Made by a program: the position numbers and the translations under genes. Below, in pieces: positions 41,939 through 49,966 of a stretch of DNA of 64,000 nt. The first letter of the stretch is position 1. Each line of letters begins with the position of its first letter. Location of the stretch: contig OY288155.1 of NCBI GenBank assembly GCA_958439195.1, positions 116,968 to 180,967 of the forward strand, in the 5' to 3' direction. Under the pieces are notes generated by a model. That model saw only the letters and a program-made list of their open reading frames with translations. It made no database searches and was not told the origin of the DNA. The DNA is from an uncultured Paracoccaceae bacterium (GTDB lineage: Bacteria; Pseudomonadota; Alphaproteobacteria; Rhodobacterales; Rhodobacteraceae).

Positions 41939-42499
41939 TCAGGCCGCGACGGGGCGCACTTCCAGAACTTCGGGAATGTAATGCCGCAGCAGGTTCTCGA
42001 TCCCCATCTTCAGCGTCAATGTGCTGGACGGGCAGCCCGCGCAAGCGCCCTGCATATGCAGGTAAACCACGCCCCGATCAAAGCCGTGAAAGGTGATGTC
42101 GCCGCCATCCTGCGCCACGGCAGGCCGCACGCGGGTATCCAGCAATTCCTTGATCTGGCGCACGATGTCGCCATCTTCGCCGGTATGTTCGGCATGGCCG
42201 CCCGCCGCGCCCTCACCCTCGATCGTGGCCGCGCCCGATTGGTAATGTTCCATGATCGCGCCCAGGATAGCGGGCTTCACGTGATCCCATTCCACGGCGT
42301 CCGCCTTTGTGACGGTCACGAAATCGGTGCCAAAAAACACCCCCGTAACGCCGCCTGTGGCAAAGATGCGCCGCGCCAGCGGCGATTTCTGCGCCGCTTC
42401 CGCGTTCGGAAAATCGGCTGTCCCCAGCTCCAGCACAGTCTGGCCGGGCAGGAACTTCAACGTCGCCGGGTTCGGCGTGGATTCGGTCTGGATGAACAT
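41939..42499 (-). CDS. NifU-type (NFU1-like) iron-sulfur scaffold protein
   Basis: 186-residue two-domain protein: N-terminal Nfu domain MFIQTESTPNPATLKFLPG..ATGGVTGVFFGTDFVTVTK, and a C-terminal NifU domain with the cluster-binding CxxC in VYLHMQGACAGCPSSTLTLKMGIENLLRHYIPEV. It delivers Fe-S clusters to late targets such as lipoyl synthase or complex I. The start at 42499 matches the family; upstream residues MSDKPPGGG are optional. It precedes tsaB. Confidence 0.93.
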   Translation of the reverse strand: MFIQTESTPNPATLKFLPGQTVLELGTADFPNAEAAQKSPLARRIFATGGVTGVFFGTDFVTVTKADAVEWDHVKPAILGAIMEHYQSGAATIEGEGAAGGHAEHTGEDGDIVRQIKELLDTRVRPAVAQDGGDITFHGFDRGVVYLHMQGACAGCPSSTLTLKMGIENLLRHYIPEVLEVRPVAA

Positions 42500-42592
42500 A
42501 TCGCCACCTCCGGGGGGCTTGTCCGACAATTCCTATCGGATATGCGCCTTGCCCCCGGCGCTGTCAAGTTTGGAACCGTTCTAATGTTCTGA

Positions 42593-42748
42593 TCACGGTT
42601 CCCAATAGGCATACATCTGCGCCAGAACTGCCCGGCATTTCAACGGATGCGTGGCCCGCCGCATCAACAGCCGCAATGGTGCGGGCAGCACGATGGGCGT
42701 GGGCGGCTTTCGGAACGGGCGCGACGGAAAAGGCGACACAGGGCGCAT
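42593..42748 (-). CDS. 51-residue basic small protein, uncharacterised
   Basis: Short frame MRPVSPFPSRPFRKPPTPIVLP ending in HPLKCRAVLAQMYAYWEP, with strong basic and proline content at the front and an amphipathic end. An AAGGAG ribosome site lies about seven bases before the ATG, a better match than for many real genes here. It fills the gap between uspA and the NifU-type gene on the same strand. Another frame over the same bases (starting 42824) lacks such a site. Function unknown. Confidence 0.55.
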   Translation of the reverse strand: MRPVSPFPSRPFRKPPTPIVLPAPLRLLMRRATHPLKCRAVLAQMYAYWEP

Positions 42749-42836
42749 GGCACGGCTCCTTGTTCAGTCCTCCCCTGCGCATCATCGCAAAGATGCCTGC
42801 AAAAGTCACCGATTCTTGCTGCACCGCAGCATTTCG

Positions 42837-43292
42837 TCAGGTGATGGCCTCCAGCCGTTCTTTCGACATGTCGCCCGGAACGATGGTAATGGGGATCGGC
42901 AGGTTGCCGGAATTCCGCGTCATCTGCGTGACCAGCGGCCCCGGCCCCGATTTCTCACTCCCCGCGCCCAGCACCAGAATCCCGATCTCCGGGTCTTCGG
43001 TCACCTGGGCCAGAATTTCCTGCACCGGATCACCTTCGCGGATCACCAGTTCCGGGTTGATCCCTTGCCGGTCGCGCATCCATTTGGCGAATACCTCGAA
43101 ATGCGCCTCGATCCGTTCCCGCGCCTCGGCCCGCATCAGATCGGCCACGCCCATCCAGTGCTGAAACTCTTCGGGTGGGATGATCGAAAGGATCGTCACC
43201 CCCCCGCCGGTATGGGCCGCGCGCAGGGCGGCAAAGCGCATCGCGTTCAGGCATTCGCGCGTGTCATCGAGGATGACGAGGAATTTCCGCAT
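42837..43292 (-). CDS. universal stress protein UspA family
   Basis: 151-residue single-domain Usp. N-terminal FLVILDDTRECLNAMRFAALRAAHTGGGVTILSII, the middle helix pair, and the C-terminal EIGILVLGAGSEKSGPGPLVTQMTRNSGNLPIPITIVPG fit the family. The nucleotide-binding G-2x-G-9x-G(S/T) motif is altered here (GAGSEKSGPGPLVTQ), so ATP binding is uncertain. Cytosolic. It starts the small cluster uspA, small protein, NifU-type, tsaB, rimI. Confidence 0.9.
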   Translation of the reverse strand: MRKFLVILDDTRECLNAMRFAALRAAHTGGGVTILSIIPPEEFQHWMGVADLMRAEARERIEAHFEVFAKWMRDRQGINPELVIREGDPVQEILAQVTEDPEIGILVLGAGSEKSGPGPLVTQMTRNSGNLPIPITIVPGDMSKERLEAIT

Positions 43293-43383
43293 GACTTACT
43301 CCTTGAGCGACCCGATCATAGGCCCCGCCAAGCGCCGCGCAAGAGAGCGGTTTTTGACGCAAATTCCGGGCGCTTCGCAGCCT

Positions 43384-43428
43384 GAAAACTGCGCCAGTTT
43401 CCTGCGCGAAATCTGCGTCAGATTTCGC
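43384..43428 (-). terminator. tandem hairpins after class IV aminotransferase gene
   Basis: Read on the minus strand: GCGAAATCTG/CAGATTTCGC with a three-base loop (43428-43406), five bases, then AAACTG/CAGTTT with a three-base loop (43400-43386). It has the same two-hairpin layout as the elements at 10030, 19060 and 49920, nine bases after the aminotransferase stop (43437). Confidence 0.6.
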
Positions 43429-43436
43429 CCCCCGGC

Positions 43437-44303
43437 TCACACCGGCTGCGACGCCGCCCAATCCATATACATCCCCCGCATCCGATCCGTCACCGCGCGA
43501 CTACGATACTCTGTCCCGTCAAAGGCGCGTACCGATGTGACCTTGGCGAAATTGCCCGACAGGAACACCTCATCCGCCGCATGAACATCATCGAAGGTCA
43601 GCACCGTCTCATGCACCTCGATCCCCGCCGCCCGCGCATTGGCAATGTGCCGCGCCCGCGTGATCCCGGCCAGAAAGGTGCCGTTCGGAATCGGCGTGAA
43701 CAGGGCGCCATCCTTCACCAGAAACACATTCGCCGTCGCGCTTTCCGCCAGATTGCCCATCGCGTCCGCCGCCAGCGCATTGCCAAACCCTTTGGCCTTG
43801 GCCTCCACCAACATCCGCGCGTTGTTGGGATACAGACACCCCGCCTTGGCGTTGCAGACATTGTCCTCCAGCACCGGGCGGCGGAACCGCGTCCGCGTCA
43901 CCGTGGTCTGGAACTCTGCCGCGGGCATCGCCACCTGTTCCAGCGAAATGGCAAACCCCGTCGCCCCCTCGGCCGGGGCTACCCCCAGATCAGACCCGTC
44001 CAGCGCCCAATACATCGGCCGCACGTAAACCGCAGCACCCCGCCCATAGGCGCGCAGCCCGTCGCGGATGATCGCCTCCATCTCGCCCGCCTCCATCGTG
44101 GGCGTGATCATCAAGGCCCGCGCGCTGTCATTCACCCGCGCGCAATGCCGCGCCAGATCCGGCACCAGCCCGTCAAACATCCGCGCCCCGTCAAAAACCG
44201 AAGACCCCTGCCAGATGCCATGATCCGCGGCCTTCATCACCGCGACATCGCCCTCGTGCCAGCGCCCCTGCCACCAGGTGCGGATATTGGTGCCGAATGT
44301 CAT
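43437..44303 (-). CDS. branched-chain amino acid aminotransferase (class IV)
   Basis: 288-residue PLP-dependent class IV aminotransferase. Signature blocks: ADHGIWQGSSVFDGARMFDG at the N-terminus, YVRPMYWALDGSDLGV, the PLP-lysine region NVCNAKAGCLYPNNARMLVEAKAKGFGNALAADAMGNLAESATANVFLV, and FLAGITRARHIANARAAGIEV. It probably interconverts branched-chain amino and keto acids; a D-amino acid or aminodeoxychorismate activity cannot be excluded. Monocistronic; ends at tandem hairpins. Confidence 0.88.
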   Translation of the reverse strand: MTFGTNIRTWWQGRWHEGDVAVMKAADHGIWQGSSVFDGARMFDGLVPDLARHCARVNDSARALMITPTMEAGEMEAIIRDGLRAYGRGAAVYVRPMYWALDGSDLGVAPAEGATGFAISLEQVAMPAAEFQTTVTRTRFRRPVLEDNVCNAKAGCLYPNNARMLVEAKAKGFGNALAADAMGNLAESATANVFLVKDGALFTPIPNGTFLAGITRARHIANARAAGIEVHETVLTFDDVHAADEVFLSGNFAKVTSVRAFDGTEYRSRAVTDRMRGMYMDWAASQPV

Positions 44304-44374
44304 GCCTGCCTCCTTGCGTCGCGGCGCAATTAATCACCGCCCGCAGGCAGATACCAGCCCGTCACGCCCCATGT

Positions 44375-46393
44375 TCAGGCGGCGTCCAGCAGCCCGCGCC
44401 CCTTGAGCAACGCCTCCACCCCCGGCATCCGACCCCGGAACCGGGTATACAGCACTTCGGCCTCCTCCGATCCGCCCGCGCTCAGGATATGCCGCTCCAA
44501 CCGCGCTGCCGTCTCTGGGTGGAACGGATCGCCTGCCTCCTCAAAGGCCGCAAAGGCATCGGCATCCATCACCTCGGACCACATATAGGAATAATACCCC
44601 GCCGAATAACCGTCGCCCGAAAACACATGCGCGAAATGCGGCGTCGCGTGGCGCATGCGGATCGCGCGCGGCATCCCCAGCGTCTCCAGCACCTCGGCCT
44701 GCCGCGCCATCGGATCGGCGGGCGCCGCCCCTTCATGGAACGCCAGATCGACCAGCGCCGATGACACGAACTCCACCGTAGCAAAGCCCTGGTCATAAGT
44801 CCCCGCCGCCAACAGCCGCGCCAGCATGTCGGCAGGCATCACCGCGCCCGTCTGCCAATGCCGCGCATGCTGTTCCAGCACCGCAGGCACCTCCAGCCAG
44901 TGTTCATACAACTGGCTCGGCAATTCCACGAAATCGCGTGCGACGCTCGTCCCCGAGATAAACCCATGCGTCACATCCGACAGCATCTGATGCAGCGCAT
45001 GGCCAAACTCATGGAACAACGTCCGCGCATCATCATAAGACAGCAGGCTCGGCTCGCCCTTGGCGAAGTTGCACACATTCACCACGATGGGCCGCTGATC
45101 GCCCCCCAGCTTGCGCTGTGACCGCATCGCCGAACACCATGCGCCCGACCGTTTCGACGATCGCGCAAAATAATCCCCTAGAAACACCGCCACATGCGCG
45201 CCCTTGCGCGTCACCTCCCACCCCCGCACATCCGGGTGATAGAACGGCCCCGCCATTTCCCGGAACTCCAACCCGAACAGCCGGTTCGCACAATCGAACT
45301 GCGCCCCCAGCATGGCATCCAGGCTCAGATACGGCTTCAACGCCGCCTCATCCAGATCATGCTCGGCCTTGCGCCGCCGCTCCGAATAGAACCGCCAGTC
45401 CCACGGCTCCAACGGTCCCGCCGCGCCATCGGCCACCAGCATCGCCTCCAGCACCGCCGCATCCGCCAGCGCCTTGCGCTTGGCTGGCTCCCACACCCGC
45501 ACCAGCAGATCGCGCACCGCATCCGGGGTCTTCGCCATCTCGGGTTCCAACTTGAAGGCCGCGAAACTGTCATAGCCCAACAGCTTCGCCCGCTCCTCCC
45601 GCAGCGCCAGTATCTCTGCCGCAATCGCCCGGTTGTCATGGGCATTGCCATTCGCCCCCCGTGCGACCCAGGCCTCATAGGCCACCCGCCGCAAATCCCG
45701 CCGGGGGGAAAATTGCAGGAACGGCACGATCAGCGATCGGTTCAGCGTCACCACCGGCCCGTTCTGCCCCCGCTCCTTGCCCGCCGCCCGTGCGGTATCC
45801 ACCACGAAATCCGGCAACCCCTCAAGGTCGTCCTCGGCCAGCACCATGAACCACTCCCGTTCATCCGCTAGCAGGTTCTGCGAAAACCGCGTGCCCAGCA
45901 CCGCCAGCCGCGCCTTTACCTCGGTCAACCGCTCTGCCGCCGCCCCCTCCAATTCCGCGCCAGACCGCACGAACATCCGCCGATACAGCGTCAACACCCG
46001 CATCTGCTCCGGCTCCAGCCCCAACCCGTCGCGCCGCGCCCACAGATCATCAATCCGCGCGAAAAGCCGCTTGTTGTTGGTCACTTCCGATGCAAAGGCG
46101 CTCATCTTCGGGGCCAGATCGCGCATCAACGCCTCGCGCGCCTCTGTGCTGTCGGCGCCCGCCAGATTGTAGAACACCCCCGACACCCGGTCCAACGCCC
46201 CTTCCGCCAATTCCAGCGCCGCGATGGTATTGGCAAATGTCGGCACCGCCTCCTGATCCGCGATCGCCCCCACCGCCGCCCGCGCCTCGGCCAGCGCCGC
46301 GTCGAAAGCGGGGCCGAAATCGGCATCCGTGATGGCAGCAAAAGGCGGCAGGCCAAATTCGGCAGTCCAGGGGGCAAGCAGCGGATTGGTCAT
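44375..46393 (-). CDS. M3 family metallopeptidase (oligopeptidase A/Dcp-like)
   Basis: 672-residue zinc oligopeptidase of family M3. The zinc motif LFHEFGHALHQML (H-E-x-x-H) lies near residue 460, followed by the downstream Glu segment with YGHWLEVP-like strings, VELPSQLYEHWLEVPAVL. The N-terminus MTNPLLAPWTAEFGLPPFAAI is typical. No signal peptide, so it is cytosolic and degrades short peptides. The start at 46393 is preferred over an upstream ATG in a poor context. Confidence 0.93.
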   Translation of the reverse strand: MTNPLLAPWTAEFGLPPFAAITDADFGPAFDAALAEARAAVGAIADQEAVPTFANTIAALELAEGALDRVSGVFYNLAGADSTEAREALMRDLAPKMSAFASEVTNNKRLFARIDDLWARRDGLGLEPEQMRVLTLYRRMFVRSGAELEGAAAERLTEVKARLAVLGTRFSQNLLADEREWFMVLAEDDLEGLPDFVVDTARAAGKERGQNGPVVTLNRSLIVPFLQFSPRRDLRRVAYEAWVARGANGNAHDNRAIAAEILALREERAKLLGYDSFAAFKLEPEMAKTPDAVRDLLVRVWEPAKRKALADAAVLEAMLVADGAAGPLEPWDWRFYSERRRKAEHDLDEAALKPYLSLDAMLGAQFDCANRLFGLEFREMAGPFYHPDVRGWEVTRKGAHVAVFLGDYFARSSKRSGAWCSAMRSQRKLGGDQRPIVVNVCNFAKGEPSLLSYDDARTLFHEFGHALHQMLSDVTHGFISGTSVARDFVELPSQLYEHWLEVPAVLEQHARHWQTGAVMPADMLARLLAAGTYDQGFATVEFVSSALVDLAFHEGAAPADPMARQAEVLETLGMPRAIRMRHATPHFAHVFSGDGYSAGYYSYMWSEVMDADAFAAFEEAGDPFHPETAARLERHILSAGGSEEAEVLYTRFRGRMPGVEALLKGRGLLDAA

Positions 46394-46475
46394 GGGATGA
46401 TGTCTCCTTTGCACGCAAAGCTAGGCAGGGCAGGGGGGAACGTCCACCCCCAACACCCAAACCGCGCCTTGCCGC

Positions 46476-46496
46476 TTCATCTTGGCAAAAATACCC
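46476..46496 (-). repeat. dispersed 21-bp element, copy 4
   Basis: Minus-strand GGGTATTT, two T, GCCAAGATGAA, between the amino-acid permease stop (46528) and the M3 peptidase start (46393), pointing with transcription. Confidence 0.7.
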
Positions 46497-46527
46497 AAAA
46501 AACGCCGCCGCCGCCCCGCGCCGCCGC

Positions 46528-47325
46528 CTATCGTTCCTCGCGCGATTTCAACCGCCGCTCCAGACGCCGCATCAACAGGCTCAACCCGATGGTCATGGTC
46601 AGATAGATCAGCGCCGCCACATTATAGGTCTCGAAATACTTGAAATTCCCCGCCGCCGTCACCTTGGCCAGTTGCGTGATGTCCCCCACGCCCAGCACCG
46701 ATACCAGCGACGAATCCTTCACCATCGCCACGAAATCATTGCCCAAGGGCGGCAGGATCATCCGAAACGCCTGCGGGAATGTGATGTGCCGAAACCGCTG
46801 CCACCCGTTCAGGCCCAGCGCCTTGGCCGCCTCCACCTGCCCCTCATCCACCGCCTGCAATCCGGCGCGGAAAATCTCTGCCAGAAACGCCGCATAGGCC
46901 AGAACCAAGGCCAGCACCGCCCGCCATAGCAGCGGAAAATCCCGCGTGCGGATCGGGTCCAAACCGATGGGTTCCGCCACCGCATTCCACCCCGCCACCA
47001 CCAAGGGCGACAGCACAAAGGCCACATACAGCAGCAGCACGATGATCGGAACGCCGCGCATCACCTCGATGTAGAAACGGCACACCTGCCGCAGCACCAG
47101 ATACCGCGACAAACACCCCACCGCCAGCAATAGGCCAAGGATGCAGGCCCCGGCATAGCCCACCACCGACACCATGATCGTGATCCAGATGCCGCGCGAA
47201 AGCGTGGCCATCACCGCGGCATAATCCGCATTGGCCCACACCTCATAGAACAGCCAAATCCCAAGGCCGGCCACGATCAGCAGCCACCACGGGAAATCCT
47301 TTTCAGGCTTTGGATTGGGGGTCAT
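46528..47325 (-). CDS. polar amino acid ABC transporter permease (HisM/GlnP type)
   Basis: 265-residue permease with the family features GIWITIMVSVVGYAGACILGLLLAV, RFYIEVMRGVPIIVLLLYVAFVL and the EAA loop EAAKALGLNGWQRFRHITFPQAFRMILPPLGNDFVAMVKDSSLVSVLG. It pairs with the binding protein encoded upstream. No ATPase gene and no second permease lie nearby, so the transporter must recruit them from elsewhere or work as a homodimer. Confidence 0.9.
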   Translation of the reverse strand: MTPNPKPEKDFPWWLLIVAGLGIWLFYEVWANADYAAVMATLSRGIWITIMVSVVGYAGACILGLLLAVGCLSRYLVLRQVCRFYIEVMRGVPIIVLLLYVAFVLSPLVVAGWNAVAEPIGLDPIRTRDFPLLWRAVLALVLAYAAFLAEIFRAGLQAVDEGQVEAAKALGLNGWQRFRHITFPQAFRMILPPLGNDFVAMVKDSSLVSVLGVGDITQLAKVTAAGNFKYFETYNVAALIYLTMTIGLSLLMRRLERRLKSREER

Positions 47326-47330
47326 GCGAA

Positions 47331-47356
47331 AGGCCCCGGCATTGCCACCGGGGCCT
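47331..47356 (-). terminator. hairpin covering the permease ribosome site
   Basis: AGGCCCCGG pairs with CCGGGGCCT around an eight-base loop, between the binding-protein stop (47378) and the permease start (47325). It ends only five bases before the ATG, so it would hide the ribosome site when folded; likely it limits permease output relative to the binding protein. Confidence 0.65.
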
Positions 47357-47377
47357 CCTCTTCAGGAAGGATCTCGC

Positions 47378-48172
47378 TCACTCGCCCAACTTGTATTCCA
47401 GGAACCATTTGGTGTTCAGCGCATCCATCGTGCCATCCGCCTTCATGCTGGCAATCGCCGCATTCATCGGGGCCACTAGGTCCGAACCCTTTGGGAAGAT
47501 GAACCCGAAATCCTCGGCCCCCAGCGGTTCACCGATGATCTTCAGCGCGCCATCCGACCCGGCCACATAACCATTCGCCGCCGTGGAATCCGACAACACC
47601 AGATCGACATCCCCCGCCTTCAACGCCTCAAGCCCCGCGCCAAAGGTTTCAAACTTCACAATCCGGGCGTTTTCCTCGTTCCCGTCCAGCACCTCATAGA
47701 CGCCCACATAAAACGGCGTCGTGCCGGGTTGGGCCGCCATCAGCAATTCGGGATCGGCGGCAAAACCCGCCGCATCATTGAACCGCGCCTCATCGCCGCG
47801 CACCATCATAAGCATTTCAGACCGCATATAGGCGTCCGAGAAATCCACCGCATCCTTGCGGTCATCGCGGATGGTGATCCCGGTCATCCCCATGTCGAAC
47901 TGGCCTTCCGACACGGCGGGGATCATCGCATCCCAGGAGATGTTTTCATAGGTCACCGTGATGTTCAGCCGCTTCGCAATCTCGGCCATAGCGTCATATT
48001 CCCAACCCACAGCCGCGCCCGTGGCATCCAGAAACTGCAACGGCGGATAGGCGTTCTCGGTCACCACCACCACCTCACGGCCCGCCAGATCGGGCAGGTC
48101 CTGGGCAAAGGTCGCGGTGGCGGTCAGCCCAAGGGCAAGCGACAGGCGTAAGGCCCATACAGGTAATGTCAT
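47378..48172 (-). CDS. amino acid ABC transporter substrate-binding protein
   Basis: 264-residue periplasmic binding protein family 3. Signal peptide MTLPVWALRLSLALGLTATATFA, then VVVTENAYPPLQFLDATGAAVGWEYDAMAEIAKRLNITVTYENISWDAMIPAVSEGQFDMGMTGITIRDDRKDAVDFSDAYM, the classic layout for polar amino acids. It ends with DALNTKWFLE. The cognate permease follows after a hairpin. Confidence 0.92.
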   Translation of the reverse strand: MTLPVWALRLSLALGLTATATFAQDLPDLAGREVVVVTENAYPPLQFLDATGAAVGWEYDAMAEIAKRLNITVTYENISWDAMIPAVSEGQFDMGMTGITIRDDRKDAVDFSDAYMRSEMLMMVRGDEARFNDAAGFAADPELLMAAQPGTTPFYVGVYEVLDGNEENARIVKFETFGAGLEALKAGDVDLVLSDSTAANGYVAGSDGALKIIGEPLGAEDFGFIFPKGSDLVAPMNAAIASMKADGTMDALNTKWFLEYKLGE

Positions 48173-48388
48173 TGGTCGTTCTCCGGGTTGGATGGCCAGT
48201 TTTCTGGCACAGGACTATGCGGCGCTGCCCGGTCGCTGTCCAGTGCGGGGCCGGCCCCTTTTTCGCCGCGGAAACAGGGTTAATGGCGGGTTTCCCCACC
48301 GCGCGTCTGCACAGCCGTCTGCACTGCGCGTCTGCACCGCCTGCTGCACCGCCCTTTTCGCCCGGCCCGGATCGTAAACCCAGCGTTC

Positions 48389-49438
48389 TCAACCCTTTGT
48401 GCCGCAAACCGGACAATCCGCCCGCCGCGTCACCCCGATCACCCGCGTCTCGGCATAAAGCGCATCATGGATCATCAACCGCCCCCGCAACCCCTCGCCC
48501 GCGTGGGTGATGTGCTTGACCGCTTCCATCGCCATCATTGCGCCGATCACACCGGGCAGGGGGGCCGCAACCCCCGCCTCGGCGCAGGTTGGCACCATTC
48601 CCGGCGCCGGTCGGGTGGGAAAGACGCATTCATAACACGGCCCGCCTTGCCCCGGATCGAACAGCGACAACTGCCCCTCCCATTGCGTGATTGCACCGGA
48701 AATCAACGGCTTGCCCAGTTCTACGGCTACCCTGTTCACCATATAGCGCGTGTCGAAATTATCCGTCCCATCCAGGATCAGGTCATAATCCGCAAACAGC
48801 GCCCGTGCGGTATCTTCGTCCAGCCGTCGGTTGTAGGGCCGCACCTCGATGAACGGGTTCAACGCCCGCAGCGCGATTTCGGCGGAAAACACCTTGGGCA
48901 TCCCGATCCGCTGATCGGCATGGATGATCTGACGTTGCAGGTTGGACCCATCCACCGCGTCATCATCGACAAAACCCAAAAGGCCCACCCCCGCCCCCGC
49001 CAGATACAGCAGCGCAGGCGAACCCAACCCCCCGGCGCCAATCACCAAAACCTTGGAATCCTTCAGCTTTTTCTGCCCCGGCCCGCCGATCTCGCGCAGC
49101 ATGATGTGCCGCGCATAGCGATCAAGCTCCGCCGCGCGAAAGGCCCCCGATTGCCCCCCAATCGGCGCTTGCGCCGCCGCAGGGGCCGCCCGCGCCCGCA
49201 ACCGCCGCAGACCCGCCCGATAGACCATCGCCAACCCTGCCAGCAACCCCAGCGCGACCCAACCCTGCGGCGCGCCCCCCGTCGCCATCCGCAGCGGATG
49301 CCCATCCGGCAAGGCCACATGCAGCCCCACCACCGCCGCCCAAAGCAGCGCCAGCATCGCAAAGCGCATTGCGGCAGGCACCTTCATCAGCGCCCCGATC
49401 CCCCAAAGCGCCCCGGCCATTGCAAGGACAAGGATCAT
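48389..49438 (-). CDS. membrane-anchored MoeB/ThiF family adenylyltransferase
   Basis: 349-residue protein: two to three N-terminal hydrophobic helices (MILVLAMAGALWGIGALM, AMRFAMLALLWAAVVGLHVAL, WVALGLLAGLAMVYRAGL; about 1-75) followed by a full MoeB/ThiF domain (from about residue 100). Visible are RYARHIMLREIGGPGQKKL, the nucleotide loop VLVIGAGGLGSPALLYLAGAGVG, the catalytic Cys region GMVPTCAEAGV and zinc pairs CYEC and CPVCG. It adenylates the C-terminal glycine of a MoaD- or ThiS-like sulfur carrier. Its ATG overlaps the dut stop by four bases. Confidence 0.9.
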   Translation of the reverse strand: MILVLAMAGALWGIGALMKVPAAMRFAMLALLWAAVVGLHVALPDGHPLRMATGGAPQGWVALGLLAGLAMVYRAGLRRLRARAAPAAAQAPIGGQSGAFRAAELDRYARHIMLREIGGPGQKKLKDSKVLVIGAGGLGSPALLYLAGAGVGLLGFVDDDAVDGSNLQRQIIHADQRIGMPKVFSAEIALRALNPFIEVRPYNRRLDEDTARALFADYDLILDGTDNFDTRYMVNRVAVELGKPLISGAITQWEGQLSLFDPGQGGPCYECVFPTRPAPGMVPTCAEAGVAAPLPGVIGAMMAMEAVKHITHAGEGLRGRLMIHDALYAETRVIGVTRRADCPVCGTKG

Positions 49439-49902
49439 CGCGTCCCCGTAGAGCCGAACCCGCCGTCGCCCCGCGCCGTATCCGACAGGCTGTCAACCAC
49501 TTGAAATCCCACCTGAATAACGGGGGCCACAATCATTTGCGCCACCCTGTCGCCATGGGCGATGACATAGGGCGCATCCCCAAGGTTGACCAGCGCCACC
49601 CCCAAAGGACCACGATAATCGCTGTCAATGGTGCCGGGCGTGTTGGGTAGGGTGATACCATGTTTCAACGCCAACCCCGACCGTGGCCGGATCTGCATCT
49701 CGAACCCGAACGGGATTTCCACCCGCAACCCCGTCGGCACAATCGCCCGTTGCATCGGGACCAGCGTGAACCCCGCCGCCCGCTGTTCCGGCGGCAGATT
49801 GGCCCGCAGATCGGCCCCCGCCGCGCCGGGTGTTTCATAGGCGGGCAGGCCCAGGCTACGATCCGCCCAATCTTCCCACAGCACCTTAAGAACTGGTGTC
49901 AT
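49435..49902 (-). CDS. dut: dUTP diphosphatase
   Basis: 155-residue trimeric dUTPase, which removes dUTP and supplies dUMP. Motifs 1 to 5 are readable: PGAAGADLRA, PRSGLALKHG, NTPGTIDSDYRGPLGVALVN, GDRVAQMIVAPV and the Gly-rich C-terminus DTARGDGGFGSTG. GGAGG lies shortly before the ATG. It follows coaBC on the minus strand across the tandem palindromes at 49920-49962. Confidence 0.95.
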   Translation of the reverse strand: MTPVLKVLWEDWADRSLGLPAYETPGAAGADLRANLPPEQRAAGFTLVPMQRAIVPTGLRVEIPFGFEMQIRPRSGLALKHGITLPNTPGTIDSDYRGPLGVALVNLGDAPYVIAHGDRVAQMIVAPVIQVGFQVVDSLSDTARGDGGFGSTGTR

Positions 49903-49919
49903 TCACCCCTCCCGCACCC

Positions 49920-49962
49920 AAGAATTTTCGAAAATTCTTGGCAAAATTCTTCGAAGAATTTT
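49920..49962 (-). repeat. tandem palindromes after coaBC
   Basis: Exact reverse complement of the 19060-19102 element: palindromes at 49962-49943 and 49939-49920, separated by GCC on the minus strand. It starts four bases after the coaBC stop, in the same orientation relative to its upstream gene as the first copy. Confidence 0.8.
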
Positions 49963-49966
49963 GGTC

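Noticed and set aside
42564..42824. An 86-residue minus-strand frame between uspA and the NifU-type gene.
   Set aside because: It lacks a ribosome site, while the overlapping 51-residue frame (42593-42748) has a strong one.
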